A DNA stretch of 64,000 nt, taken from Nemopilema nomurai (lineage: Eukaryota; Cnidaria; Scyphozoa; Rhizostomeae; Rhizostomatidae). The notes beneath the pieces were generated by a model, which saw nothing but the letters and a program-made list of their open reading frames with translations, had not been told where the DNA came from and did not search any database. A program made the position numbers and the translations under genes. Location of the stretch: the NCBI GenBank assembly GCA_003864495.1, contig ML133390.1, positions 158,730-222,729 of the forward strand, given 5' to 3'. Positions 1-11,895 of this stretch are shown in pieces. Position 1 is the stretch's first letter. Each line of letters starts with the position of its first letter.

Positions 1-1329
1 AACCTTATTTGAAGAATAATTTGTAACGTCTTGCCTTGCTCACAATTCTCATATTCTTTATGTTCGGGCTGGAAACCATGGCGGCGATCCTCCTGAATCA
101 CCTTTTTATTTCTTTTATCCCAATCCAGCCGATAACATTTCCGACACCTTTCTAATTGTAAACATTTACCCAGCTCTCTTATGTTCTTCCGGAAACGGCT
201 GTTTGATTGCTAAGCGTCAGTTCAGGAAAATAAAGGGAGAGATTTGTGTTATCGGTAAATGCTGACTTGCGTATCAAGGTCATGTGCATGAATGAATGTT
301 TTGCTTAATAGCATGGTTGAATGTTGTGAAAATTTCCTGATTTACCCAAGGAATGAGGCTGAACCCTTTTGGGAAATCAAAATGCGTCCTACCTCTACCC
401 TTGTATAAGAATACAAAATATTCGAGCGAATCATCCTTGACCGAGTTGTGTTCTTTCACTTACTTTCAACATTCGGTGCTACTCAAGAAAAAAAGGAGTG
501 CCACATGGATCAGTACTGGAGCCTCTCTTCTACAACATCTTCAACGGTGATATTTTTTATCAGTTGAATGAAGTACGTAATTACCCATACGACAAAATAT
601 GATGTGCTGGTAAGATGAACCTGGAGTCACTGATGTCAGAACTTTGAAAACAATGCCCTTATCAATACCCAGCATTACCAACAACAATCGCAAGTACCCT
701 TAAAAGTGAAGACAAGAGCTTCTCTTTAGTGTTTGGAGCAAAAACGGTGAATCAGTTCCATAATCCGCCTTTTAAGCGCTGTCCAATGATGTTTCATCTT
801 GGTATCACCATTGTATCACAAACAAACGAATATATTGTTTGCGAGATTTCACTGTGATCTAAAGACGGAGACACGAAGTCAGCTTTCACTGAACCTGAAT
901 TCAATATCAGTCCAGCAGAGGAACTGCAGTTGTTTACGAAAGAGATGTGCAAAATCAGAAGCAGTTTCAGTCCATGCCTCTTGTTTAGAGGACGAGCATA
1001 TCGTACCAGTGTTTAGGACAATCACAACTGCTTAGAGGCCATTTTGGAAAAAATTGGAAATATGTTATGGCGATTACTACCGAGTTAAGTCGCTGACTAG
1101 TCTAGAAACGTTCAAAGGTCGCATTTAAGCTGAAGAAATACAACTGCAGGCTTCGTAAGAACTTTATTGCGAACATTAGCCACGTTTTGTTAGTGTTGTC
1201 TATTTTTAGATTTTGAGATTATGTTAATCTTTGATTTTTAAAGTCATTTCAACCATGTCCTTGTGAAAAACTGGCCTTTATAAAGGATATCCAATATGAA
1301 GTTGTGATTGCTGTGCTTTTTTGTCTAAG
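1..1329. other. No exon recognised; probably an INTS11 intron
   Basis: The first INTS11 exon seen starts at 1330 in the middle of the protein, so this stretch is probably part of the preceding intron. I looked for the N-terminal metallo-beta-lactamase segment, including the HxHxDH motif, and did not find it. The short ORFs here have no recognisable content. Confidence 0.5.
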
Positions 1330-4300
1330 GTGGATGACGAGTTGGAAATCAAAGCATATTACGCTGGTCATGTGCTGGGGGCCTCGATGTTTCAAGTCAA
1401 AGTCGGCCAACAATCCTTTGTTTACACGGTTAGCTCGTTTCGCTTTCATCCGAGTTGCGTCTCGTCATTTGAGGTGGTTGAATAATCGGTCGATTCAATT
1501 TCCCTTTTTTTTCATAGAGGCTTACGTCTTTGTTGTAAGTGATGCACGCAGCTTTTACCGACTGGATAAATCGAATCTGGATTACGAATGTCTGTTTCTA
1601 TTTGGCTTTCATGCTTTCTCAGATGGAGATACCTCAGCTTGGTGGCCTGGGCTCTAGATTCATGATCGTTATTGGGCCATTCGTTTCTGTCGAGGATGAC
1701 CATTTCATGTATTGCATGAAGCTCTTTCTAAAGTCGGATGCTATATATCCCTTTGGCGCTTATGCTAGCACTCATATTGAAAACGTGTGTTTTTGCAGGG
1801 AGATTACAATATGACGCCAGACAGACATTTAGGGTAAGTGTTTTCGTACTTTCATTTATGTTTTGTTCTTACCAAATTGGCAGTAAAAGGTTTTTCTCTT
1901 GCCTTGTGACTGTTTTCGCTTTTTGGATTTTTCCACCTCTTTATAACTTTTAGTCGTTTGAAGGTAGCATACATACACTTCAGTTCGATGTATGTGGGTC
2001 TTTTCACACTATGGCCTGTATTTGTTTTTCATTTCATTTTTAACGTTCTTGAATGTTAACTTTATTCTATCGATCTGTTTCGAAGTATTTTTCTGTTGTC
2101 CAAAGAAGTCAAAAAGAGCAGTTACTCACAATAGGCGTTGGGACGTGTACATAGTTGCTCTTTTCTCGGTGCTGCCGTTTGATCCTGAAAGAGGCTGCTA
2201 GACCAAAGCCAATGTTATCAACATGCTTCTGCGACCTTCTAAACAATAAAAGCAAGGACCGTCGCCCATCAAGCTCTTATGGGCTCTCTGCGGCCGTAAG
2301 AACATGTTATCATTATTAACTGTTTTCTTAATTAGCGCCGCCTGGATTGACAAATGCCGGCCGGATTTGCTCATAACCGAGTCCACGTACGCGACTACTA
2401 TCAGAGATTCGAAAAGGTATCGACCCATTTTATTAGTTACAACAAATGCAAAGTTTGTTCGCCTTTTTTCAATGAGCGGCTGATCGATTAAATTTTGCTT
2501 GTTGATTGCTTTCTATCAAGCGAATTCCCTAGCCTGGTTGAAGTAACTGAGAGGTTAAATTTACCCGGAAGTAGCAAGGTTCACTTTGAGTATCAAATTG
2601 AGTTCGCGCTCCTACAGACACTACTTAGGCCAAATTTGCAGTTGCCAACCTATATACCAGATTTGTTTATTCTGTAAATAATAGAAAACTTTATTCAACA
2701 ACTATAGCTAAAGCGATTTTTCATTTCACTATCTACGAAAATCCGTTCGTCGTTCTTTTCCAAAGATGGGGAAGCTAAACATAGGGGCCGCTGCCTTATT
2801 TGAAGTTTTTAATTCTCAGGTGTCGTGAAATGGACTTTCTGAAAAAGGTCCATGAAACAGTGGAGAAAGGAGGGAAGGTTTGTTTTCGCATTGGGTGCTT
2901 TCTAAATCCCTGCAAGATTTTTTTGTGTATCAGAATATTCAAGGGCGCTAACTTTTGTAACTGAATCGGCTCCAGACATAGAAGCGGTGTTCCAATAGCC
3001 GGACCCATAGATACGATAAACGCATTTCTTCAAGCCTAAGCTTGTTTTACGAGTCTCCTTTTGATGTTTCTTTTAACGGTGCTCAAATTTTGGGGTTTAA
3101 TTTTATCATCTCCTTTAAAGGTGCTCATATTTCGCGAGCCTCATTTTGATATTTCCTTTAAAGGTGCTCATATGCTGGAAGCGTTTTGATGTTTATTCAA
3201 AAGGTCCTCCTATTATACGAGCCTCATTTTGATGTTTATTTAAAAGGTGCTAATATTTTTCGAGCCTCATTTTGATGTTTCTTTTAAAAGGTGCTCATAT
3301 TTGCGAGCCTCATTTTGATGTTTCTTTTAAAGGTGCTCATACCAGTATTTGCTCTTGGAAGGGCGCAGGAGCTCTGCATTCTTCTTGAAACATTTTGGTT
3401 AGTTGTATGTTATATCTCAACATCAAATTCTATTTGAGTTTTTTATTTCCCCCCTCAGAAATGAATCCTTTAATCTGAATGAATGCTGAGAATGACCAAG
3501 CGTTTAAGATCGTAGCCTTTCCTTTATAGAGTCATTTTTTCGATTTTTAATTTGCAACATAACTATTGTCAATCTTGCTATTCTTTTCTAATCGTTACTT
3601 TCAGACTTTTTGATCATCGATTGTAAGTTTCAAAAAATGTTCAAATTTGCATTGAGTTGAAATATTTGCTTTGAAATATTCCCATATTTTGACTCGCCCA
3701 GGGATCGCATGAACCTAAAAGCTCCAATTTACTTCTCAACTGGCCTCACAGAAAAGGTAATTTTTCATTCATACAAAGCAAAATGTTAGATAAACACGTG
3801 CGAAAGCAGCACGAAAAAGAAGGTCACTGATTAAAGATAGACTATTCGTGTCTATCTTATCGACACTATTAGATTCAGCCAGAATGGGAGGGAATGAACA
3901 TGATATAGTTGGGATTTTATTTATCGAATTCCGGCGACGGTCGCTAATGATCTTTTTCAGCGTTTCAAAAGCTTTCCCGTTAGAGAAGAGGTTGCTTTAT
4001 GTATCAGGAAAATGTTCTGGCATTGATATCTGTATAACCTCGATCGCGTTTCTTCACCATTGCCTCCTCTGATTCGCCACGTGTTCTAGAAGTTTACTGT
4101 TCATTTCTCCCATATCCAGGCTAACCACTACTACAAGTTATTTATCACATGGACCAATCAAAAGATACGCAGCACCTTTGTGCAGAGAAACATGTTCGAA
4201 TTCAAGCATATTAAGGTACATCATTATTTTCACTGTCTACATATAAGTTGTGTTGTTCTTAACGCTGTCTCGTAGGTTGTGACGTCAGGGTGTGCATAAG

Positions 4301-7300
4301 AGAGGCTGTTGCAGTATGACACAGGGCCCGTGGGTATGGCGTATGATCCGGTTTAATCAAGTTTAGTTTTTGCCTGTTTCATTTATTTTGCCAAAATTTC
4401 TTATACGTTAATTATTTCCATCAAGGCTTTCTTCTCTCCCTCTTTCTTCTCTTCCTATTTCTTCTCTTCCTATTTTTTCTCTTTCTCTTTCTTCTCTTCC
4501 TATTTCTTCTCTCCCTTTTTTTTCTTACCTTTTACGTATACGTTTGAAACCATGCTGGATTGACAAATTTTCTGATATAGCGTTCAATTAAGTTGAAAGT
4601 TGCTATGAGACTATAATTTCTTTCTTTAGCAGTCCAGTTTTTATTGTTTATGTAAATACATAGCATTTCCATATCTATTGCAATAAACACAGTCTCCTAT
4701 CTGATAGCATCAAGCGTAGTGTACTAAATGTTCTCTGTGAGCAAGTGCTTGACGGTACAAAACTTCACAATGGCTAGACAAAGCGGAACTAGTTTTTGCA
4801 AACTTTTGTTTATTTTCCGACGTTTGCATACTCTGAGGAGTGTCGGACGAAAAAGTACTTTAAGTATGCTGAAACTAGTTCCGCTTTTTCTAGCCATTGT
4901 AAATGCTCTCTCTTCTGTAGAATTCGAGCTACTAATTAAAATAATAATCTCTGCACAGAGGCAAAGATTGGGGAATTCTTCGCGTTTGAAATTTGAGCAA
5001 AAGCTGACGACCGCCATGTTTCTGGGGAAATTCGAAAATAGCAAAGCGATTAGCCTTTTTAAATAAAGCAGTTTTGGCAACTCAATCAACACTTTACATC
5101 ACAATACGAAAACACAATGGGCACTATCAATAGAATTTGCCGATGTTGCTTAGCTAATGAAAAACAAAATTTCCAATTTTCGTTAAAGAAAACACACATC
5201 AAACGACCAGGACTGGTATTACGATAATAATTGAGCAACAAAATCTGAGAATTGTAAAAATGTTCGTTTTCTAGGTGTTGGTTAATTAAATTGTATGGTA
5301 GACATGTCAAACTGTTAGGACTATTCCTCAGAAAATACCGATATCCTTTGGAAAATCGTACTTTTTTATCAGTGTACCCAGAGGTATAAAATATTAGGGG
5401 CGAAATATTAGTTTTTAAAAGAATTTACAGTTCACAGAAATCTTGTGTTCTATCATTTGTATTCTCGTCGTTGCAAGTTTTCTCAAAGGGATCCAATAGT
5501 AAGGCTGGTGCAGTGTTTTTCCTTCACGTATCGGTTAGTCATGAATGCCCTGTTTGACTGAAATCCTCTAACAATATATCGGTATGCCATGTATTGCTGA
5601 GAGCAGTCGATTTCCAATGTTATATTAGTTCAAAAATAGTGTGGTTCGAGTATTTTTTGCACTTTGCGTTTAAAGCTGACATTAAGGCTGAAATACACTA
5701 TGCATTTAAATGGATTCGATTAAATGAATGTGTCATGGTACTGTGGAAACGAAAAAATGTGTCATGGTACTGTTGACGAACAGAGACATTATGAAATCTC
5801 TAGATTTGACTAGATCAATAGGTTAATAAAAGTGTTAGACCAATGGTTCAATCAAAAGGAAAGAGTAGTGCCCTTCAATCAAACTTGAAAATACTCTTGT
5901 AAATAGTAAACTTGAAGCTAAATTTGTTGGTTCTTTAAGAGTGTAGATAATGTTATAATTAGACTTGTGAATATTAGTGGTATTATTGTGTAGTTCTCCT
6001 AGCAATTCCATTGCGTTATAACCTATTTACATTGTAAACCGGAAGAAACAAGGCCAGTTGTAGCAGGTCTGCTTGCCAGATCCTCGAAGGGGTACTTGTG
6101 ATGACCTTAAGAGGCATTTAAGAGGCAATATATATCTGATTAAGAGACAATTGTCAGAAAACGTTTCAAAGTTTTTTTTTATTTTGGAATTAGGGAGGCC
6201 CCCCCCCCCCCCCCAAGTGTCCGCCACTGATTGTTACTTGTTTTAGCTCTTTCTTACCTTGTGTTTGCTTACGTTTTAGCCATTTGATCGGTCGTACATT
6301 GAGAACCCTGGTCCAATGGTTGTGTTCGCCACTCCCGGTATGCTTCATGCTGGACTTTCCCTGCAGATCTTCAAGAAGTGGGCTTCAGATGACAACAATA
6401 CTGTAAGAAAGCGTTCATTGCCCTGCTTCGTCTCGCTCTTCCTTGAGGGCAGGCTTGAATTAGAAGTATTCTGTGGTTTTGGAATCCGGAGACTTACCAA
6501 GTTACCAAATTACCAAGAAGATCTAGTCGTATGCTACCTAAGGGACTATTTATCTTGTTATTTCTCTTTGTGAGGGTGTAAGTTTTGTGTACTCTCCTAA
6601 GTCTAACGTACTTTCCAAGTCTAGCGTAGTTTCTAAGACTAGTATACTCTCCTAGTTTAGTGTATTCTCCAAATCTAGCGCAGTCTCTAAGTCTAGCGTA
6701 CTCTCCAAGTCTAGCGTAGTCCCTAATTCTAGCGTACTCCCTAATTCTAGCGTACTCCCTAATTCTAGCGTATTCCCTATATCTAGCGTATTCCCTAATT
6801 CTAGCGTACTCCCTAATTCTAGCGTTCTCCCTAATTCTAGCGTACCCCCTTATTCTAGCGTACTCCCTAATTCTAGCGTACTCCCTTATTCTTGCGTACT
6901 CCCTAATTCTAGCGCGCCCGCGGCAACAGCACTTGCAGGGGTTTCTTAAGCTATTTTTACATGTTTTATTTCAGTAGTTACGACCTTCACGCATCATTGA
7001 CAAATGTTCTCTCGTCGGATTTAGTTTGGACATAGTTACTTCATCATTTACTTATAACAATGATACCTTACAGGTGATTATGCCTGGATATTGCGTCGCT
7101 GGCACTGTTGGTCACAAGATTCTCTCAGGGCAGAAAAAGATTGAGTTGGACAAGAAAACCACCGTATGTATTAGGGAAAGCTTTCGTCGCATCTGCAGAA
7201 AAGAAAATGTTATAGTTCATGCCCAGAAATGATCATCTGCAATTGTTTGAAGATGATTCTATAAAAGTATGTTATCAGAACCTCTCGACCTTATCCCTGT

Positions 7301-10300
7301 ACTTGGATAAGTTCAACTTGCATCGAAGCACGGGCATACAAGATAGCTTTTGTAAAACTTTCAACCACTTAATCCGTTTCTCATATCGATCGCGCGTTTC
7401 TATTGTAGATCGATGTTAAGCTGTCCGTGCAGCATCTGTCCTTCAGGTGAGGCGATTCTGGTCAAAATGATCTACAGATCAAAATGATTCTGGTCAAAAT
7501 GATCTACAGATCAAAATGATTCTGGTCAAAATGATCTACAGATCAAAATGATTCTGGTCAAAATGATCTACAGATCAAAATGATTCTGGTCAAAATGATC
7601 TATAGATCAAAATGATTCTGGTCAAAATGATCTACAGATCAAAATGATTCTGGTCAAAATGATCTACAGATCAAAATGATTCTGGTCACAAACACTTGAG
7701 TCAGTGCCTTAGATGCGCACTTGCTTAAGGCTAGATGTAAAGCAGGGTAGTGGATGAGCTCTGCCTTGTCGTGTGCTAGGGCAGCAGAGAGGGAAACTGA
7801 CATCTCTCTTGTACCTGTTTCAAAGCTCCATAAATCAGCGTATTCATGCTCCCAAAAAGGTGCCGTGAAAATGGAATGCAGATTTCCCGCGTTTTCTGAT
7901 GGCATTGTTCCGTTTGATTTCTAGCGCCCACGCAGATGCGTCCGGCATAATGCAGCTGATAAGACAGGTTTGTTCATGTTTTGAATAGCACCTTCTTTCC
8001 AGCTGCCATTAGAGTTGTCATCAGAGCTGTCATCAGAGTTGTCATCAGAGCTGTCATCAGAGATGTCATCTGAGCTGTGATCTGAGCTGTCATCTGAGCT
8101 GTCATCTGAGCTGTCATCTGAGCTGTCATCTGAGCTGTCATCTGAGTGATTTTGTCAATTCTTTCCTCTTGTCATAAACGCCACACTGAGTTCCTAATTG
8201 TCTTTTTATCTGAATTACGCACCACTGTATTTTATTGACTGACAAAATAAGGCACTGTACCGTTACCATATGAATTTTATTGTAAAAGGCTCCTAAAAGA
8301 TCTTGAATAGGTATGCAAATTTTATTGAAAAAGATCTGGGGACAAACTTGATAAATGATTTTGTGATGATATGATCTTTTTCAGTGTGAACCAGCGAATG
8401 TGATGCTAGTGCATGGCGAGGCAAGCAAAATGGAGTTCCTTAAACAGAAGATTAAACAGGAGTTCAGTACGTTTTATTTTTGTCCTTTCCTGTTTAGAGA
8501 ATTATGATTACGAAGAAAAAGATAATTTTGGGTTTAAGTATTAAATTTTATTATATCATTCTAAAAATTGAATATAAGGATTTTTTAGTTTTTTCTACTT
8601 TGGTATGAAAAAAGTAGGCATATGACTTAAAATTCTTATTTTTTATGATTACAACATGTAGGACCAAATGCTTATATTAAGGACTCTAAGAACGAGGCGA
8701 GACCTTAGAACGAGGCAAGACCTTAGAACGAGGCAAGACCGTAGAACGAGGCAAGACCTTAGAACGAGACAAGACCTTGGAACGAGGCACGACCTTAGAA
8801 CGAGGCGAGACCTTGGAACAATGCAAGACCTTAGAACGAGGCAAGACCTTAGAACGAGGCAAGACCTTAGAACGAGACAAGACCTTAGAACGAGGCAAGA
8901 CCTTAGAACGAGACAAGACCTTAGAACGAGACAAGACCTTGGAACGAGGCACGACCTTGGAACGAGGCGAGACCTTGGAACGAGGCACGACCTTAGAACG
9001 AGGCGACACCCTAGAACAAGGCAAGACCTTTGAACGAGGCAAGACCCTTAAGGCAAGAATGAGTTCGTGTTTCGTGACGTCAGCTGTTCACCAACTAGAG
9101 ACATGCTTCGAGGAAATTTTTGTTTTTGAGGTGAAGCTTTCTGCCTTGATTTCAGATATCGAGTGCTACATGCCGGCTAATGGCGAGACGGCTTCTATTC
9201 CCGTTCAAACGAAGATATGCATCGAAGTCTCGAAGTCGCTGCTCGCTAAAAGGAAAATGGTGGATTCTGAAGGTTAAAGAAGGATTTCTTTCAAATTATG
9301 CTTTGTTACTGCTGGAATATATCATGTATTTTTCAGGAAATATCGGTGAACTGTGCTAAGTTAAAATTTTTATTTCATACGAATCTATGTAAATCGATTG
9401 GCAGCTTCATCTTTTCCTTTCTAGTTGTGCAGCATATTACACTGTCAATTACAGGGCAATTCTCGTCTAGGCAATAATTTGTCTCTTTATGGACGTTAAT
9501 TGTTGTCATTTTAAACATGCACCGGCTCTTGTTTACTCCATTCTTCTTCATGAACATATTTTTGTCCGTGTTTGATTATTTTTGGGTCATGAGCAAGAAC
9601 AATGTTCTCTGTTGCCTCGCAGATTGTAGGTCTCGCAGCGTCCATGTGAACTTCCTTGTGAAGGCGCGCGGCTTCCAGTACAAGTAGGCTCTTGAGAAGA
9701 CCTCTAACGGCAATATTCACCAGTCATTGCTTGTCCACGGCATTGTAGGCAGCACTTTTATGGACTTCAATTATTTATATCAGATCAAATTGTTTGTAGA
9801 ACATCAATCGAAGCGGAAGAATCTGGTAAAGAGGAACACCGAAGCCGATTTAAGCGGAATGCTCGTTATGAGAGAGGGGTAATGACCTCGATTGAATGCT
9901 GACCTCGTTTCAGCTTTATTTGGAGTTCCAAAGCCACGTTTTCGTCTGAGAGAGAAATCTATTTAAACATTTTATTCACTGCACTTGTAGCTTTACACCG
10001 ATAAATTAAAAAATTTTGTTCAAGAGAACGTTTGCCTCATCATCTCGATGATTGAATATTTCATTGGAAAATATTTTTGAATGAACGTTATTTTTCTATA
10101 TTTTTAGTCCAATTAGGTCCTGTTGATATTTAGGCATAACCTTTGAGTCGTGCCTAAATACTTTTAGCCAGTAATTTCAAACATTGTGACGTAATAACAA
10201 TAAACCTCTCTTGTGAAAGCCGTTCTTACGACGTTTATAAGAGAGCGGCAGTTATTTAGGAATTTGGTGTCCCACTTCTGTAACAATATTGGGAGCAATC

Positions 10301-11895
10301 ATCTGTGTTCCTCAGCCAAGAGTCTGCAACGTGACGTAGTTGCTATGCCCTTTTAATTCATAAGCTCAGAATCTAGTGCTTATCGTCTCAGATATAAGGC
10401 GTTAATTGTTTTAGGTATTAAGGAACCAGGCTCTAATTACCTGAGACTAGATGTGGCTTATATTTTGATGTAGCTTTTAATGACATGAAGGATGCTGGCC
10501 TGCGTTTGTGCCAATGACCGGTGCTTTGTTTTCTAGAGCCTGCAGTTGCTGGAGGCGGAAAAGGTGATGAAGGAGTTTGCGCTGAAGGAGCACCAACTGA
10601 GGTTTACGTCCACCGTTTCGCTGGATTCTTGCGAAAACCCCGAAGCCGTGTTCAACAAAATGAGAAAGGATTTAGAGGAGTGAGTGATTTTCATGGTTGA
10701 AGAATTCCACAGCTGAATGTTTGAAGAGATAAATATTCAAGGAAATTGTTTCAAAAGCAAAGTTAAAAAGATTTTATTTATTATTTCTCATTTATTTTTA
10801 TTTTTCGACAATTCTTCAGTAGCTTATTTAAGTTCCTCTTCTCTGCTGTTGTGGTTTTAGTTGCCTTTTGCGAAAAGTTCCATAATTTATTTTCAAACAC
10901 CCTTTCTGTTTTGTCCGGGGTGTGAACTTTTGCTGAATGTTTCTCGTAGTACAAATACGGTGTAGCCTTTTTATAATCTTCTTTTATCGTCCTTTATCTA
11001 ACTCTGGACAACACCATACAATCAATCAATAAATGTAATGCTGAAGTAATCTGCTTTGTTTTCTTGTGACGCGTCGACTCTTTTATCAGGAATTTTGAGG
11101 AATGCAGTGTTGACAAACTTGGGTCCCACTCTTTGGCTTTAGACTCTGTTCTCATCAAGGTAACAACATATTTTGTTGGAATCTTATGTCATCTTGTAGT
11201 GATGAGTGTATTTCCTAGGCACTTCTTTTGGTAACCGCAGCAAATTTTTTCGTAAGCAAGACATGTTTTATTGGCAACAGTTTTTCAAGTTATTTCGCCA
11301 GCAGATTTGTAACAATTTGAATTTAGCAAAACATGAATCCGTCAGATTTCTACGTTTATTTCTCGATGAAACAGATCAGAGCTTCTAGTATCCTTAAATG
11401 TTAACTGCCACTTTGGTGCCTGGAAAACCTGAACATTTTTTCTGAGAAATCTTCTGCTGTGTCAGTCACGTTCTGATGAATTCTCATCCCATTTAGTTCC
11501 GGCTATCAAAAAGCTCCAAAGACAGAAGCAGTATTCTGGTTTCTTGGCAGTTCCAGGTAATGTGCTTCATTTTTCTTTAAACCTATCTCACGACCCTGTT
11601 TCTGAGCAGAAATAGACTTTTCTTTCGCATCAGCCATTGCATCTTGTATTGGCGTTCCTAGGATTTGCTTTCTGCATATCCGCTCTCATACGCCAGCATT
11701 GTTATACCCGCCTCTTCTTCCCAGACCTCTTTCATATTCATCAATGCCATGCTCTCGGTAAATTCAGTTGATGCTTTCTAACCTAACCACAATGTGCCGT
11801 CGACTATAGTCTAAACATGGTATTTTTTTCAGGATGAAGATCTCGGGAGCAAAGTGTTGAATTTCCTCAGATGCCAAGCTCAAGAAATGGCGTAA
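1330..11895 (+). CDS. INTS11: Integrator complex subunit 11 (RNA endonuclease), 5' end outside the window
   Basis: Catalytic subunit of Integrator, a nuclear CPSF73-family endonuclease that cuts snRNA and other nascent RNAs. Exons: 1330-1428, 1799-1833, 2336-2416, 2820-2877, 3333-3397, 3702-3756, 4120-4215, 6280-6402, 7074-7163, 7409-7446, 7925-7967, 8385-8466, 9156-9272, 9800-9878, 10537-10679, 11090-11159, 11497-11556, 11833-11895 (TAA). All are GT-AG and phases agree, except that 9800-9878 ends in phase 2 while 10537 starts in phase 0, so a micro-exon is probably missing. Landmarks match human INTS11: [24 protein letters not shown] (metal-ligand Asp), [12 protein letters not shown] (beta-CASP motif A), SFSAHADA (motif B), [16 protein letters not shown] (motif C), [16 protein letters not shown] and [12 protein letters not shown]. 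The visible catalytic residues are intact. The N-terminal HxHxDH part lies upstream of the window. AATAAA at 12546 is a possible polyadenylation signal. Confidence 0.95.
3054..3345 (+). repeat. Intronic minisatellite copying a 3' splice site
   Basis: About seven diverged copies of a 40-47 bp unit with the core cgagcctcattttgatgttt followed by a short T-rich tract and aaaggtgctcat. The last copy is the real INTS11 acceptor: the exon begins with GTG at 3333 straight after that tract. Each upstream copy repeats the acceptor plus the first nine or so exon bases. Confidence 0.85.
4431..4525 (+). repeat. Pyrimidine-rich simple repeat
   Basis: An imperfect TTTCTTCTCTTCCTA repeat, almost pure C/T on the + strand, inside the large INTS11 intron between exons 4120-4215 and 6280-6402. 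Confidence 0.8.
4767..4900. mobile_element. MITE-like palindromic element, 134 bp
   Basis: About 29-bp terminal inverted repeats (left end ACAATGGCTAGACAAAGCGG; right end its reverse complement with one mismatch) flank a roughly 75-bp core. The size and structure fit a non-autonomous DNA transposon. No clear target-site duplication was seen, so a plain large hairpin is possible. It lies in an INTS11 intron and explains overlapping ORFs on both strands here. Confidence 0.6.
6585..6914 (+). repeat. 18-bp minisatellite in an INTS11 intron
   Basis: About 18 tandem copies of an 18-bp unit near ctaattctagcgtactcc, more diverged at the left edge. It lies in the intron after exon 6280-6402. No coding role seen. 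Confidence 0.9.
7452..7690 (+). repeat. 32-bp minisatellite in an INTS11 intron
   Basis: About seven near-identical tandem copies of a 32-bp unit built from gatctacagatcaaaat and gattctggtcaaaat. It begins within about 10 bp of the donor of exon 7409-7446. Near-identity of the copies suggests recent expansion. The unit contains two related GATC-type half units and a partial dyad. Confidence 0.9.
8000..8147 (+). repeat. 12-bp minisatellite in an INTS11 intron
   Basis: About twelve tandem copies of a 12-bp unit, agctgtcatctg with c/g variants, shortly after exon 7925-7967. Confidence 0.9.
8690..9050 (+). repeat. 18-bp minisatellite in an INTS11 intron, open on both strands
   Basis: About 20 tandem copies of an 18-bp unit near aagaccttagaacgaggc. 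As 18 is a multiple of three and the unit lacks stops in several frames, it makes long spurious ORFs on both strands. One + frame stays open through the rest of the intron and joins the next INTS11 exon (9156) in the correct frame. Confidence 0.9.

Noticed and set aside
6199..6214. Poly-C run (and the G-run near 16790)
   Set aside because: Simple homopolymers in non-coding DNA; no further structure seen.
8668..9042. Long ORFs on both strands (118-166 codons) in the 18-bp array
   Set aside because: They come from a stop-free repeat whose unit is a multiple of three; they are not independent genes.
10480..10520. Possible INTS11 exon reading MKDAGLRL
   Set aside because: Resembles the MKDSNFRL motif, but the frame stops and no donor gives the right phase.
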